Assembly: GCF_030718995.1 (NCBI RefSeq)
Contig: NZ_CP132204.1
Coordinates: forward strand, 4,402,001-4,466,000
Direction: 5' to 3'
DNA from: Arthrobacter oryzae
GTDB lineage: Bacteria > Actinomycetota > Actinomycetes > Actinomycetales > Micrococcaceae
Length of the DNA: 64,000 nt
Shown: positions 1-7,397 of the stretch, one piece after another
Layout: each line of letters opens with the position of its first letter
How positions within the stretch are numbered: the first letter of the stretch is position 1
Program-made: the position numbers and the translations under genes
The notes under the pieces: generated by a model
What the model was told of the DNA's origin: nothing
The model's input: the letters and a program-made list of their open reading frames with translations, nothing else
Databases searched by the model: none

Positions 1-79
1 CGGTCAACGCCTGCCATACCCGGCTCCGCGGGGCGTCCACGAGCACCGACGCCCGGGCGTCCTTGATCGGATCTTCCAT
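1..79 (-). CDS. SRPBCC/AHSA1-like protein, N-terminal fragment
   Basis: The minus strand reads from an ATG at 79 into the window edge and gives about 26 residues, beginning MEDPIKDARASVLVDAPRSR. A GGGAGG ribosome site lies 7 nt before the ATG. The pattern of short strand, 'vdAPrsrVWqALt', is what SRPBCC (START-like, AHSA1) proteins show at their N-terminus. Only the first residues are visible, so the family call is tentative; that a gene starts here is well supported by the ribosome site and the terminator just upstream of it. Confidence 0.5.
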   Translation of the reverse strand, partial: MEDPIKDARASVLVDAPRSRVWQALT

Positions 80-136
80 GTGAGTGCCTCCCTTGGCACG
101 ACAATACGCGCGGTCAACGAAGGTGTTAAGGGCAAG

Positions 137-172
137 AAAACGGCCCGGCACCGTCATGCGGTGCCGGGCCGT
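137..172 (-). terminator. Intrinsic terminator of the DUF993 operon
   Basis: A perfect 14-bp stem (140-153 with 159-172) has a 5-nt loop. On the minus strand it is followed by TTTT. It lies 14 nt beyond the stop of the isomerase gene, so it ends the minus-strand operon 3408-186. Confidence 0.85.
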
Positions 173-185
173 CAGCCGGAGGCAG

Positions 186-1028
186 TCAGGCGAACGGCAG
201 GACGAGTGCCGCGTAGCGCTCCTTCATGGTGGCCAGGACGCTGTCGCCGTCAGCGTCCCAGATTTCCTGGTTGAAGATTTCCACTTCGATGTCGCCGGTG
301 TAGCCGGCGTCCCGGACCCACGTGCCGATGGTCGCGAAGTCGATGACGCCGTCGCCCATCATGCCCCGGGACAACAGGGCGTCGGCGGCGATGGGCAGGT
401 TGAAGTCGCAGACCTGGTAGGACGCGAGGCGGCCCTCCCGCCCTGCCCGTTCGATCTGCGCCTTCAGGTCCGGGTCCCACCAGACGTGGAACGTGTCGAC
501 GGCGACGCCGACGGCTTTGGCGTCGTACGGCGCCGCCAGGTCCAGGGCCTGGCCCAGGGTGGAGATCAGGGCGCGGTCGGCGGCGTACATCGGGTGCAGT
601 GGTTCAAGGACCAGCCGCACGCCGTTCTCGACGGCGAACGGAACCAGGTCCGCGAGGCGGTCGGCAACGCGCCGGCGGGCGGCCACCACGTCCTTCTCCC
701 CCGGGGCAAGGCCACCGACCACAAGGAAGAGCTCCCGGGTATCCAACGCCACGGCTTCCAGGATCGCGGCACGGTTGTCGGCAAGTGCGCCCGCCTGTCC
801 TTCGGCGTCCGGCGCTGTCAGGAAGCCGCCCCGGCACAGCGAGGAAACACGCAGGCCGGCGTCCTTGATGAGCTTCGCAGCTTTCTCCACTCCGGCTTCG
901 TGGACGCGGTCACGCCACGGGCCAATAGCGGGGATACCGGCACGGGCGCAGCCGTCAACGGCCTCGGCCAGGGTCCATTTCTTGGTGGTGGCGCTGTTGA
1001 GGGACAGCCTTGAGAAGTCGTTGCTCAT
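186..1028 (-). CDS. Sugar phosphate isomerase/epimerase (xylose isomerase-like TIM barrel)
   Basis: The 280-aa protein has the AP-endonuclease-2-like TIM-barrel pattern of IolE/IolI/IolH-type sugar isomerases, epimerases and dehydratases. Metal-binding positions are visible in order: the glutamate of VLEPLHP (about residue 143), the aspartate-histidine of VAVDTFHVWWDPD, the DFNLPI strand and the EVEIFNQEIWD end. The start ATG overlaps the stop of the DUF993 gene by 4 nt (ATGA), so it is translationally coupled. It is the last gene of a three-gene operon with an oxidoreductase and an aldolase-like protein. The substrate is unknown; a keto-sugar acid or inositol-like intermediate is a guess from the partners. 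Confidence 0.8.
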   Translation of the reverse strand: MSNDFSRLSLNSATTKKWTLAEAVDGCARAGIPAIGPWRDRVHEAGVEKAAKLIKDAGLRVSSLCRGGFLTAPDAEGQAGALADNRAAILEAVALDTRELFLVVGGLAPGEKDVVAARRRVADRLADLVPFAVENGVRLVLEPLHPMYAADRALISTLGQALDLAAPYDAKAVGVAVDTFHVWWDPDLKAQIERAGREGRLASYQVCDFNLPIAADALLSRGMMGDGVIDFATIGTWVRDAGYTGDIEVEIFNQEIWDADGDSVLATMKERYAALVLPFA

Positions 1029-2239
1029 ACTCCCACTCCGTTGATGCGCAGGTAGTCCGACATCCGGAACGCGGCAAGGGCAGGGTCCTTGAGCAGGCCT
1101 GCCTGGTCAGCCAGTTCGAAGGTCTTCGCAAGGTGCACGACGGAGCGGCCCGAGTGCAGTCCGCCCACCATCTGGAACCCCGGCTGCTTGCCGTTGAGCC
1201 AGGACATGAACGCGATGCCGGCCTTGTAGTAGAACGTGGGTGCGCTGAAGATGTGCTTGCCCAGTTCCCGGGTGGAGTCCAGGATGGCGCGGGCCCTGAC
1301 GGCGTCGCCGGCGTCGTAGCTTTGCAGCGCGGCCGATGCTGCCGGGTAGATGGCGGCGAAGATGCCCAGCAGGGCATCCGAGTGGCGGGTGCCGTCGCCG
1401 TCGATCAGTTCCGGATAGTTGAAGTCGTCGCCGGTGTACAGGCGGACACCCTCGGGGAGGGACGCACGGAGCGCCACCTCGTGGCTGGCGTCAAGGAGCG
1501 AAACCTTGACCCCGTCCACCTTGTCCGCATGCTCGCGGATCAGGGACAGGAAGGTGTCTGTGGCTGTGGAGACGTCGTCCGAGCCCCAGTAGCCGGCCAG
1601 GGCCGGATCGAACATGGTGCCCAGCCAGTGCAGGATCACCGGCTGGTCCGCTTCCTGCAGGAGGGTGGAGTACACATGCAGGTAGTCGTCCGGACCGCTC
1701 GCCGCCTTCGCCAGTGCCCGTGAGGCCATGAGGATGACTTTGGGTCCGGCCTCGGAGACGACGGCGACCTGCTCGCGGTAGGCGTCCAGGACAGCCTGGA
1801 TTCCGGCAGCACCTGTCGGCAGGGCGGCCAGGTCCAGCTGGTCGGTGCCGGCGCCGCAGGACACCAGGTCGCGGACTGACTTGCCGGCCGTGGCCGGGCC
1901 ACCCGCTTCGACAACGGATGCGGCCTCGACGCCGGTGCGCTTGATCAGTTGCTGGGTGGCCGCCCAGTCCAGGCCCATGCCGCGCTGGGCTGTGTCCATG
2001 GCGTCAGCCACCCCGAGGCCGTAGGACCAGAGTTCGTGCCGGTAGGCCATGGTGGCGTCCCAGTCGAGGCGGGCCGGGGCTCCCGGAGTGTTGTCCGCGG
2101 TGACTTCGGGGATGACATGGGCTGCGGCGTAGGCGTGCCGCGAGGTGATGGGTGCCACGGGCTTGGACCAGGCGGGTGCCGGCTGCAGCCGGTATTCGCG
2201 GGTTCCGCCGTCGCCGGTGGGAAGGATCAGTGATGTCAT
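1025..2239 (-). CDS. DUF993 family protein (dihydrodipicolinate synthase/aldolase-like)
   Basis: The 404-aa protein matches the DUF993 family, a divergent branch of the DHDPS/N-acetylneuraminate lyase class I aldolase fold. Visible blocks are RLDWDATMAYRHELWSYGLG near residue 60, LVSCGAGTDQLD, the strand QPVILHWLGTMFDP, the candidate Schiff-base region VDGVKVSLLDASHE with a lysine, and LYTGDDFNYPELIDGDG. The lysine plus the GDDFNYPELI block resembles the catalytic end of DHDPS-like aldolases, but no member is known to me to have an assigned reaction. The start ATG at 2239 overlaps the upstream stop as TGATG. Its partners suggest it cleaves or dehydrates a product of the oxidoreductase. Confidence 0.85.
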   Translation of the reverse strand: MTSLILPTGDGGTREYRLQPAPAWSKPVAPITSRHAYAAAHVIPEVTADNTPGAPARLDWDATMAYRHELWSYGLGVADAMDTAQRGMGLDWAATQQLIKRTGVEAASVVEAGGPATAGKSVRDLVSCGAGTDQLDLAALPTGAAGIQAVLDAYREQVAVVSEAGPKVILMASRALAKAASGPDDYLHVYSTLLQEADQPVILHWLGTMFDPALAGYWGSDDVSTATDTFLSLIREHADKVDGVKVSLLDASHEVALRASLPEGVRLYTGDDFNYPELIDGDGTRHSDALLGIFAAIYPAASAALQSYDAGDAVRARAILDSTRELGKHIFSAPTFYYKAGIAFMSWLNGKQPGFQMVGGLHSGRSVVHLAKTFELADQAGLLKDPALAAFRMSDYLRINGVGV

Positions 2240-3408
2240 CAGAGCGTGATCTCCGGGATGTCGATGGTGCGGCGCTGGTCGTTGGACTGCAGGCCGAGCT
2301 CGGCGAGCTGGACGCCGCGGGCTGCGGAGAGCAGGCCAAAGCGGTGCTCGCGGCCGGCGACGACGTCGCGCAGGAATTCTTCCCACTGCAGCTTGAAGCC
2401 GTTGTCCAGTTCGGCGTTGGCGGGGACTTCCTGCCACTGGCTGCGGAAGGACTCAGTGACGGGCAGGTCCGGGTTCCAGACGGGCTTGGGCGTGTGGGCG
2501 CGCTGCTGCGCGACACACTTGTTCAGGCCCGCGACGGCTGAGCCGTGGGTGCCGTCGATCTGGAATTCCACCAGCTCGTCGCGGTAGACGCGGACGGCCC
2601 AGGACGAGTTGATCTGGCCGACGACCTGGTCGCCGCCCGGGGTTTCCAGTTCGAAGATGCCGTAGGAGGCGTCGTCGGCCGTGGCCTTGTATTCCTTGCC
2701 GGCCTCGTCCCAGCGGGCCGGGATGTGGGTGGCGGTCTTGGCGTTGACGCTCTTGACCTTGCCGATGATGCCTTCGAGGACATAGTTCCAGTGGCAGAAC
2801 ATGTCCGTGGTCATGCCGCCGCCGTCTTCCTTGCGGTAGTTCCAGGACGGACGCTGGGCCGCCTGGACGTCGCCTTCGAAGACCCAGTAGCCGAACTCGC
2901 CGCGGATGGACAGGATGCGGCCGAAAAAGCCTTCATCGACGAGGCGGCGCAGCTTGACCAGGCCGGGCAGGTACAGCTTGTCGTGCACCACACCGGCGGT
3001 GACGCCGGCCTCCTTCCCGATCCGGGCGAGTTCGATGGCCTCTTCGAGCGTTTCGGCAGTGGGCTTCTCGGTGAAGATGTGCTTGCCGGCGAGCATGGCC
3101 TTCTTCAGGGTGGCCGCGCGCAGGCTGGTCATGGACGCATCGAAGACGACGTCGACGGTGGGGTCGTTGATCACGGCGTCCAGGTCGGTGCTCCACTCGG
3201 AGACCTTGTGCAGCTCGGCAAGCTCCCGGATCTTGGCTTCGTTGCGTCCAACCAGGATGGGTTCGACCTGTACCCTGGTGCCGTCCTCGAGGGTGAAGCC
3301 GCCGGCGTCGCGGATGGGGAGGATGGAGCGCAGCAGGTGCTGGCGGTAGCCCATCCGGCCGGTGATGCCGTTCATGGCGATACGGATCGTCTTTGTTTCG
3401 AAGCCCAT
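2239..3408 (-). CDS. Gfo/Idh/MocA family NAD(P)-dependent oxidoreductase
   Basis: The 389-aa protein starts with a Rossmann region containing the unusual MNGITGRMGYRQHL and has the family's EKP signature (HIFTEKPTAETLEEA, about residues 113-127), where the lysine binds substrate. A later conserved region GGGMTTDMFCHWNYVLEGI provides the histidine. The ATG at 3408 has a GGAGGA site 5 nt upstream. It is the first gene of the operon with DUF993 and the isomerase and diverges from the LacI gene. It probably oxidises a polyol or sugar hydroxyl to a ketone as the first step of the pathway. The substrate cannot be read from the sequence. Confidence 0.88.
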   Translation of the reverse strand: MGFETKTIRIAMNGITGRMGYRQHLLRSILPIRDAGGFTLEDGTRVQVEPILVGRNEAKIRELAELHKVSEWSTDLDAVINDPTVDVVFDASMTSLRAATLKKAMLAGKHIFTEKPTAETLEEAIELARIGKEAGVTAGVVHDKLYLPGLVKLRRLVDEGFFGRILSIRGEFGYWVFEGDVQAAQRPSWNYRKEDGGGMTTDMFCHWNYVLEGIIGKVKSVNAKTATHIPARWDEAGKEYKATADDASYGIFELETPGGDQVVGQINSSWAVRVYRDELVEFQIDGTHGSAVAGLNKCVAQQRAHTPKPVWNPDLPVTESFRSQWQEVPANAELDNGFKLQWEEFLRDVVAGREHRFGLLSAARGVQLAELGLQSNDQRRTIDIPEITL

Positions 3409-3445
3409 GTGTCCTCCACAGTTTTGTTAACTCAATCGAGATTGC

Positions 3446-3463
3446 TGGGAAAGCGCATTCCCA
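3446..3463. promoter_or_regulatory. LacI-type operator palindrome 1
   Basis: TGGGAAAGCGCATTCCCA is an 18-bp palindrome with only the centre-flanking pair mismatched. It has the CG-centred core typical of LacI-family operators. It sits 38 nt upstream of the oxidoreductase start, in the divergent region shared with the LacI gene. Confidence 0.65.
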
Positions 3464-3495
3464 CTGCATTTATGATGCATCGTCAGGGCCTGCAT

Positions 3496-3509
3496 GGCAA
3501 GCGCTTTCC
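3496..3509. promoter_or_regulatory. LacI-type operator palindrome 2
   Basis: GGCAAGCGCTTTCC contains the perfect core AAGCGCTT and shares the GGNAAGCGCWTTCC pattern with site 1 about 50 bp away. It lies upstream of the LacI start at 3572, so autoregulation and control of the divergent operon are both likely. Confidence 0.6.
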
Positions 3510-3571
3510 CGAAAGTCTCACCAACTGCCATAATGACCATGACGCGCACGTTTGCTGAACAGGAGAAATCG

Positions 3572-4669
3572 GTGGCTGCAAGTACCCTCACCGAGGTGGC
3601 ACGACTGGCCGGAGTCTCACCGGCCACTGCATCACGGGTCCTCAACGGTTCTGCCCGTAAACCGGGCCCGGGAGTTTCCGAGCGGGTGCGGCAGGCAGCC
3701 GAAACCCTCGGCTACATTCCCAACGCCCAGGCACAGGCACTCGCGAAGTCCAGCTCGGGGCTGGTGGGCCTGATCGTGCACGACATCGCGGATCCCTATT
3801 TCTCGGCCATAGCCCGCGGTGTGCAGGAAGTGGCGCGTGAACAGCACAAGATGGTGCTGCTGGCCACCACGGCCGGGACCCCGGCCGATGAGAAGGAAGC
3901 GGTGGCCGCCTTTGCGGCCAGGCGCGCCGACGCCATTGTGATTGCCGGCTCGAGGTCATCCCGGCCTGAGGATGAGCAAGGCAATGCTGAACTTGCCGCC
4001 GAACTGGACCGCTATTGCCGCAACGGCGGCCACGTGGGTGTGGTGGGGCAGGCAATCGTCGGCGCAGCGGCCCTGGACGGATACCACCTCGTGGAAGTGC
4101 CGAACGAGCAGCTGGCTGCGGAACTTGCCGTGAAGCTGGCGGCCAGCCACTCGGGTGACTTCGTGATCATAGGCGGCCCCGAAGGGCTCATCACCTCCGA
4201 TGACCGGATCCGCGGCTTCCAGTCCGGCCTGGCCGCGGCCGGCCGCCCGGCAGCCGAGGTCCTCCGCGCCTCCTTCAACCGTGCCGGCGGCTATGAGGCC
4301 GGGCTTGTGCTGGCGGACCGCATGAGGGACGCCCGGAATGCCGAACCGGCGAACGAAGGCGCGAAACCGGCACTGTGCATCTTCGCCGCCAACGACGTCA
4401 TGGCAATCGGCGCCACCGCGGCGCTCCGTTCCCTGGGATTCCGGGTTCCCCGCCACGCCCTGGTGGCCGGCTTCGACGACATCGAAACCCTCAGGGACTT
4501 CCGCCCCGGACTCTCAACGGTCCGCCTTCCGCTCGAAGAGATCGGCCGCCTGGCCACCCTGAGCACCGTGGGCCCCGACGTTCACGGCGGACTGGACATG
4601 GACCGCGACGGCGGCACAGCCGTCACGGGTCAGGTGACGCTCCGGCGGAGTACAGATTGGACTCCCTGA
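3572..4669 (+). CDS. LacI family transcriptional regulator
   Basis: The N-terminus has a classic LacI helix-turn-helix, STLTEVARLAGVSPATASRV, followed by the hinge-helix region and a periplasmic-binding-like ligand domain (GLIVHDIADPYFSAIARGVQ to VAGFDDIETLRDFRPGLSTV). I chose GTG 3572 as start: it has AGGAG 6 nt upstream and places the helix-turn-helix at residue 5, as in the family. In-frame ATGs at 3494, 3533 and 3539 would add a non-homologous tail and lack a ribosome site. The protein is 365 aa. It probably represses the divergent oxidoreductase-DUF993-isomerase operon through the two palindromes between them. Confidence 0.9.
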   Translation: MAASTLTEVARLAGVSPATASRVLNGSARKPGPGVSERVRQAAETLGYIPNAQAQALAKSSSGLVGLIVHDIADPYFSAIARGVQEVAREQHKMVLLATTAGTPADEKEAVAAFAARRADAIVIAGSRSSRPEDEQGNAELAAELDRYCRNGGHVGVVGQAIVGAAALDGYHLVEVPNEQLAAELAVKLAASHSGDFVIIGGPEGLITSDDRIRGFQSGLAAAGRPAAEVLRASFNRAGGYEAGLVLADRMRDARNAEPANEGAKPALCIFAANDVMAIGATAALRSLGFRVPRHALVAGFDDIETLRDFRPGLSTVRLPLEEIGRLATLSTVGPDVHGGLDMDRDGGTAVTGQVTLRRSTDWTP

Positions 4670-5415
4670 CCGCACTGGCCATGGAGCCGGCAGGCCTCAG
4701 CGCCGTCCCCGCAAACGTCCCTGCGGGCCGGGAGTCCCCGGCCATCCTGGTCCTTCCCGGCGGCGGCTACCAACGCCACGCGGACCACGAGGCCGAGCCG
4801 GTGGCCGGGTGGCTTTCGTCGCTGGGCATCCATGCCTTCGTGCTGCGCTACCGGGTGGCTCCGCACCGCCATCCCGCGCCGCTGGCGGACGCGAAGGCCG
4901 CCCTGGCCTGGATCCGGAGCGGCGGGCACGGACTGGCAGTGGACGGCTCACGTGTCGGGGTCCTCGGATTCTCCGCAGGCGGTCACCTGGCTGCCACGCT
5001 GGCCGCAGGCATCCCCACCGGCGACGACGCACTGGACGTGCCGGATTCCCGTCCGGACCTCGCCATCCTGTGCTATCCCGTGGTGTCCTTCGAAACGTCC
5101 GTCCACCAGGGCAGCATCGATAACCTGCTCGGCGCCTCGCCGTCCAGGGAACTCCTGGCCGGGCTCTCCGCCGAGCTGACCGTGACCGGCCGGACTCCCC
5201 CGGCCTTCATCTGGCACACCTTTGACGACGGTGCCGTTGATGTCCAACACAGCCTGCGCTATGCCTTGGCGCTGCGCCAGGCGGCCGTGCCGGCCGAACT
5301 GCATGTGTTTCCGGAGGGCCGGCACGGGCTGGGCCTCGCTTCCGGAGTCGCCGGCGTGGAGCGGTGGACTGAACTGTGCGCCACGTGGCTTGACGGACAC
5401 GGGTGGCGCGAGTGA
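4657..5415 (+). CDS. Alpha/beta hydrolase, BD-FAE/acetylxylan esterase-like
   Basis: The protein has the oxyanion motif LPGGGYQRHADHE near the N-terminus, the nucleophile elbow GFSAGGHLAAT, and a late aspartate (DDGAVDV) and histidine (EGRHGLG), forming a Ser-Asp-His triad. This matches small acetyl esterases acting on acetylated sugars. I chose TTG 4657 because GGCGGAG lies 6 nt upstream; ATG 4681 has no ribosome site. The gene overlaps the end of the LacI gene by 13 nt, so it is co-transcribed with it. Deacetylation of plant-type oligosaccharides would fit the neighbouring xylose genes. Confidence 0.82.
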   Translation: MDSLTALAMEPAGLSAVPANVPAGRESPAILVLPGGGYQRHADHEAEPVAGWLSSLGIHAFVLRYRVAPHRHPAPLADAKAALAWIRSGGHGLAVDGSRVGVLGFSAGGHLAATLAAGIPTGDDALDVPDSRPDLAILCYPVVSFETSVHQGSIDNLLGASPSRELLAGLSAELTVTGRTPPAFIWHTFDDGAVDVQHSLRYALALRQAAVPAELHVFPEGRHGLGLASGVAGVERWTELCATWLDGHGWRE

Positions 5416-6017
5416 ACACGCCGCCCTTGACCACAGCACCGGCGGCCTGGCCCGACGTCGAGCGCCTCTTTGGAGTGCGCGGTGAACCGTCCCGTTGCTG
5501 GTGCCGTTTCTTCGCCCTGACCGGGGCCGCATGGAATGCCTCAACCCCCGCGGACCGTAAGGGCCAGTTGCGCGCAAGGTTCGACGCCGGCGGCCCGGCA
5601 CCGGGGGTCCTCGCCTTCCGCGGCGGAGTGCCCGTGGGCTGGTGTGCCGTGGAGCCGCGCGACTGCTATCCGCGGATTCTGCGTTCGCAGGTCCTGAAGG
5701 CGGCCGGCCCGGCGGTGCACGGCGGGGCCGGGGACGGCACCGAGGGACCGGTCTGGTCGGTGACCTGCTTCGTTGTGGCCCCGGGCCACCGCCGCAGCGG
5801 CGTGGCCGGAGCGCTCCTTCGCGCCGCCGTCGGCCATGCCGTGGCCCATGGTGCCGGCATCGTGGAGGGCTACCCCGTGGATCCCGGGGTTCGGCCGAAA
5901 GCCGGTCCGTCGGACCTGTACCACGGAACGTTGAAGCTGTTCCTGGACGCAGGCTTCGAGCAGGCCAGTGATGCGGTGCCCGGCCGGGCGGTGGTCCGGC
6001 TCTTCGTTCGGCGCTAG
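5412..6017 (+). CDS. GNAT family N-acetyltransferase
   Basis: The acetyl-CoA pyrophosphate-binding loop is visible as VTCFVVAPGHRRSGVAGALL, the usual R/Q-x-x-G-x-G/A pattern, and is followed by the C-terminal strand region with YHGTLKLFLDAGFE. The GTG at 5412 overlaps the esterase stop as GTGA; a GTG at 5403 is the alternative. The acceptor substrate is unknown. It is the third gene of the lacI-esterase-GNAT unit. Its TAG stop is nested in a CTAG palindrome that also supplies the stop of the convergent ROK gene. Confidence 0.8.
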   Translation: MNTPPLTTAPAAWPDVERLFGVRGEPSRCWCRFFALTGAAWNASTPADRKGQLRARFDAGGPAPGVLAFRGGVPVGWCAVEPRDCYPRILRSQVLKAAGPAVHGGAGDGTEGPVWSVTCFVVAPGHRRSGVAGALLRAAVGHAVAHGAGIVEGYPVDPGVRPKAGPSDLYHGTLKLFLDAGFEQASDAVPGRAVVRLFVRR

Positions 6018-7270
6018 CTACCGGACGGGCCCTGGCCTGCCGGTGTCAGGCTGTGCGGGGCGGCGAGGACGGATCGCAGGGCAGTGCCTGCTGCGCCGAG
6101 GAGGGCAGCCGACTGGCCGAGTTCCGAGACCGCCACCCTCGAGGGGCTGACGACACCGGGTGCATAATCAGCCAGGCTCCGCAGCACAGCCGGCGCAATC
6201 CACGGCCCCATCCGGGTGAAATGCCCGCCCAGCACCACGGCGGAGAGGTTCATCAGCCGGGCCGTGGAGGCTGCGGCGATGCCCAGGTAGTGCCCGGCGC
6301 GCTCAACGGCTGACGTTGCCGCCGCATCTCCGGCGACAAGCCGTTCAGCCAGGTCCGTGAGCCGGACCGATGCTGCCCCCGGGGCAATGCCGGCCTCGGA
6401 GAAGATGGCCTCCTGGCCCGCGAACGTTTCCAGGCAGCCGCGGCCGCCGCACGAGCAGTCCGGACCCGAAGGTTCCACGACCACGTGGCCCACCTCGCCC
6501 GCCTGTCCGCGGGGTCCGGAGAAGAGCCTGGATCCGATGACCAGCCCGCCGCCGACGCCCACCTCGCCGGAGACAAACAGGTAGTCCCGGAAATCCTGCC
6601 CGTGACCGTACCAGAGCTCGCCCAGGGCAGCGCAGTTTGCCTCGTTGTGCAGCACAGTGCCCAACGGCGCAGCGGGCAGCAACCCGTCGAGCTCCAGGGT
6701 GACGTCCTGCCAGTGGAGGTTGGGGGCGCTGGAAACGGTGCCGGTTGCCGTGTCCACCAGGCCGGGGACGGCCAATACGCCGCCGAGGATCTCGATTCCT
6801 GCCAAGGACGCCTCCGCAGCGACGTCGCTGACGAGTCCGGCCAGGAGGGCCATCACGGATCCAGGCGGCTGGCCGCGGTTGCCGCATTCCAGGGTCCGGT
6901 GGGCGCGCAGCGTTCCGCCGAGGTCAAGCACGCCGGCCGAGATGTAATCCACGTTGATCTCCATGCCCACCACGCCGCGGCGGGTGCTGAGCTCGAGGCC
7001 CACCCCCGGGCGTCCGCGTTCACCATCCCTCGTGGCGCCCGATTCCGTGACCAGCCCGGAGTCCGCCAGTTCCGCCACCAGGCTGGACACGGACGCCTTG
7101 GTCAAGCCTGTGAGGGAGGCAAGGTCGGCGCGCGTCGGATAGCGCCGCGGATCCGTCCTTGCCTGCGCGAGGGCAGCAAGGACCCGGACCAGGTTGCCAC
7201 GCCGGACGTCCTCCACACGGCCCGGCGCCGGAAGCGTCCCGCGGCCGTCGTGATTTTTTTCCAGTGACAT
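6014..7270 (-). CDS. ROK family transcriptional regulator, probable xylose repressor
   Basis: The N-terminal winged helix-turn-helix (TRADLASLTGLTKASVSSLV) is followed by a ROK sugar-kinase-like domain with GVLAVPGLVD, the zinc motif CSCGGRGCLE and the GGH block near the C-terminus. It diverges from xylA, the arrangement of XylR repressors. I chose ATG 7270, which has GAGGG 8 nt upstream; ATGs at 7285 and 7288 would extend it by a few residues. It should bind xylose and release the TAGTT-N9-AACTA element in the xylA promoter. Confidence 0.87.
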   Translation of the reverse strand: MSLEKNHDGRGTLPAPGRVEDVRRGNLVRVLAALAQARTDPRRYPTRADLASLTGLTKASVSSLVAELADSGLVTESGATRDGERGRPGVGLELSTRRGVVGMEINVDYISAGVLDLGGTLRAHRTLECGNRGQPPGSVMALLAGLVSDVAAEASLAGIEILGGVLAVPGLVDTATGTVSSAPNLHWQDVTLELDGLLPAAPLGTVLHNEANCAALGELWYGHGQDFRDYLFVSGEVGVGGGLVIGSRLFSGPRGQAGEVGHVVVEPSGPDCSCGGRGCLETFAGQEAIFSEAGIAPGAASVRLTDLAERLVAGDAAATSAVERAGHYLGIAAASTARLMNLSAVVLGGHFTRMGPWIAPAVLRSLADYAPGVVSPSRVAVSELGQSAALLGAAGTALRSVLAAPHSLTPAGQGPSGS

Positions 7271-7287
7271 TTCCGCCGCCCTCATCA

Positions 7288-7332
7288 TTGACCCAAGTCA
7301 ATCATGATGCATATAGTTCAGATTGAAAACTA
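7288..7332 (+). promoter_or_regulatory. xylA promoter with ROK/XylR-type operator
   Basis: A -35-like TTGACC (7288-7293) and a -10-like TATAGT (7312-7317) are 18 nt apart. The inverted repeat TAGTT-N9-AACTA (7314-7332) overlaps the -10 and the expected start site. It resembles the TTAGTTT...AAACTAA operators of XylR-type ROK proteins. A second repeat, TTGAC-N4-GTCAA (7288-7301), overlaps the -35. Confidence 0.6.
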
Positions 7333-7397
7333 ATTCAGCTCCCGGGCCTCGAACTCCGGACGCCAGCTGGCACCCACCTCTGAACCAAGGACGCTTC

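Noticed and set aside
84..1013. A long plus-strand frame opposite the isomerase gene
   Set aside because: The minus-strand protein shows a TIM-barrel isomerase with 4-nt operon overlap; the plus frame reads through the operon terminator.
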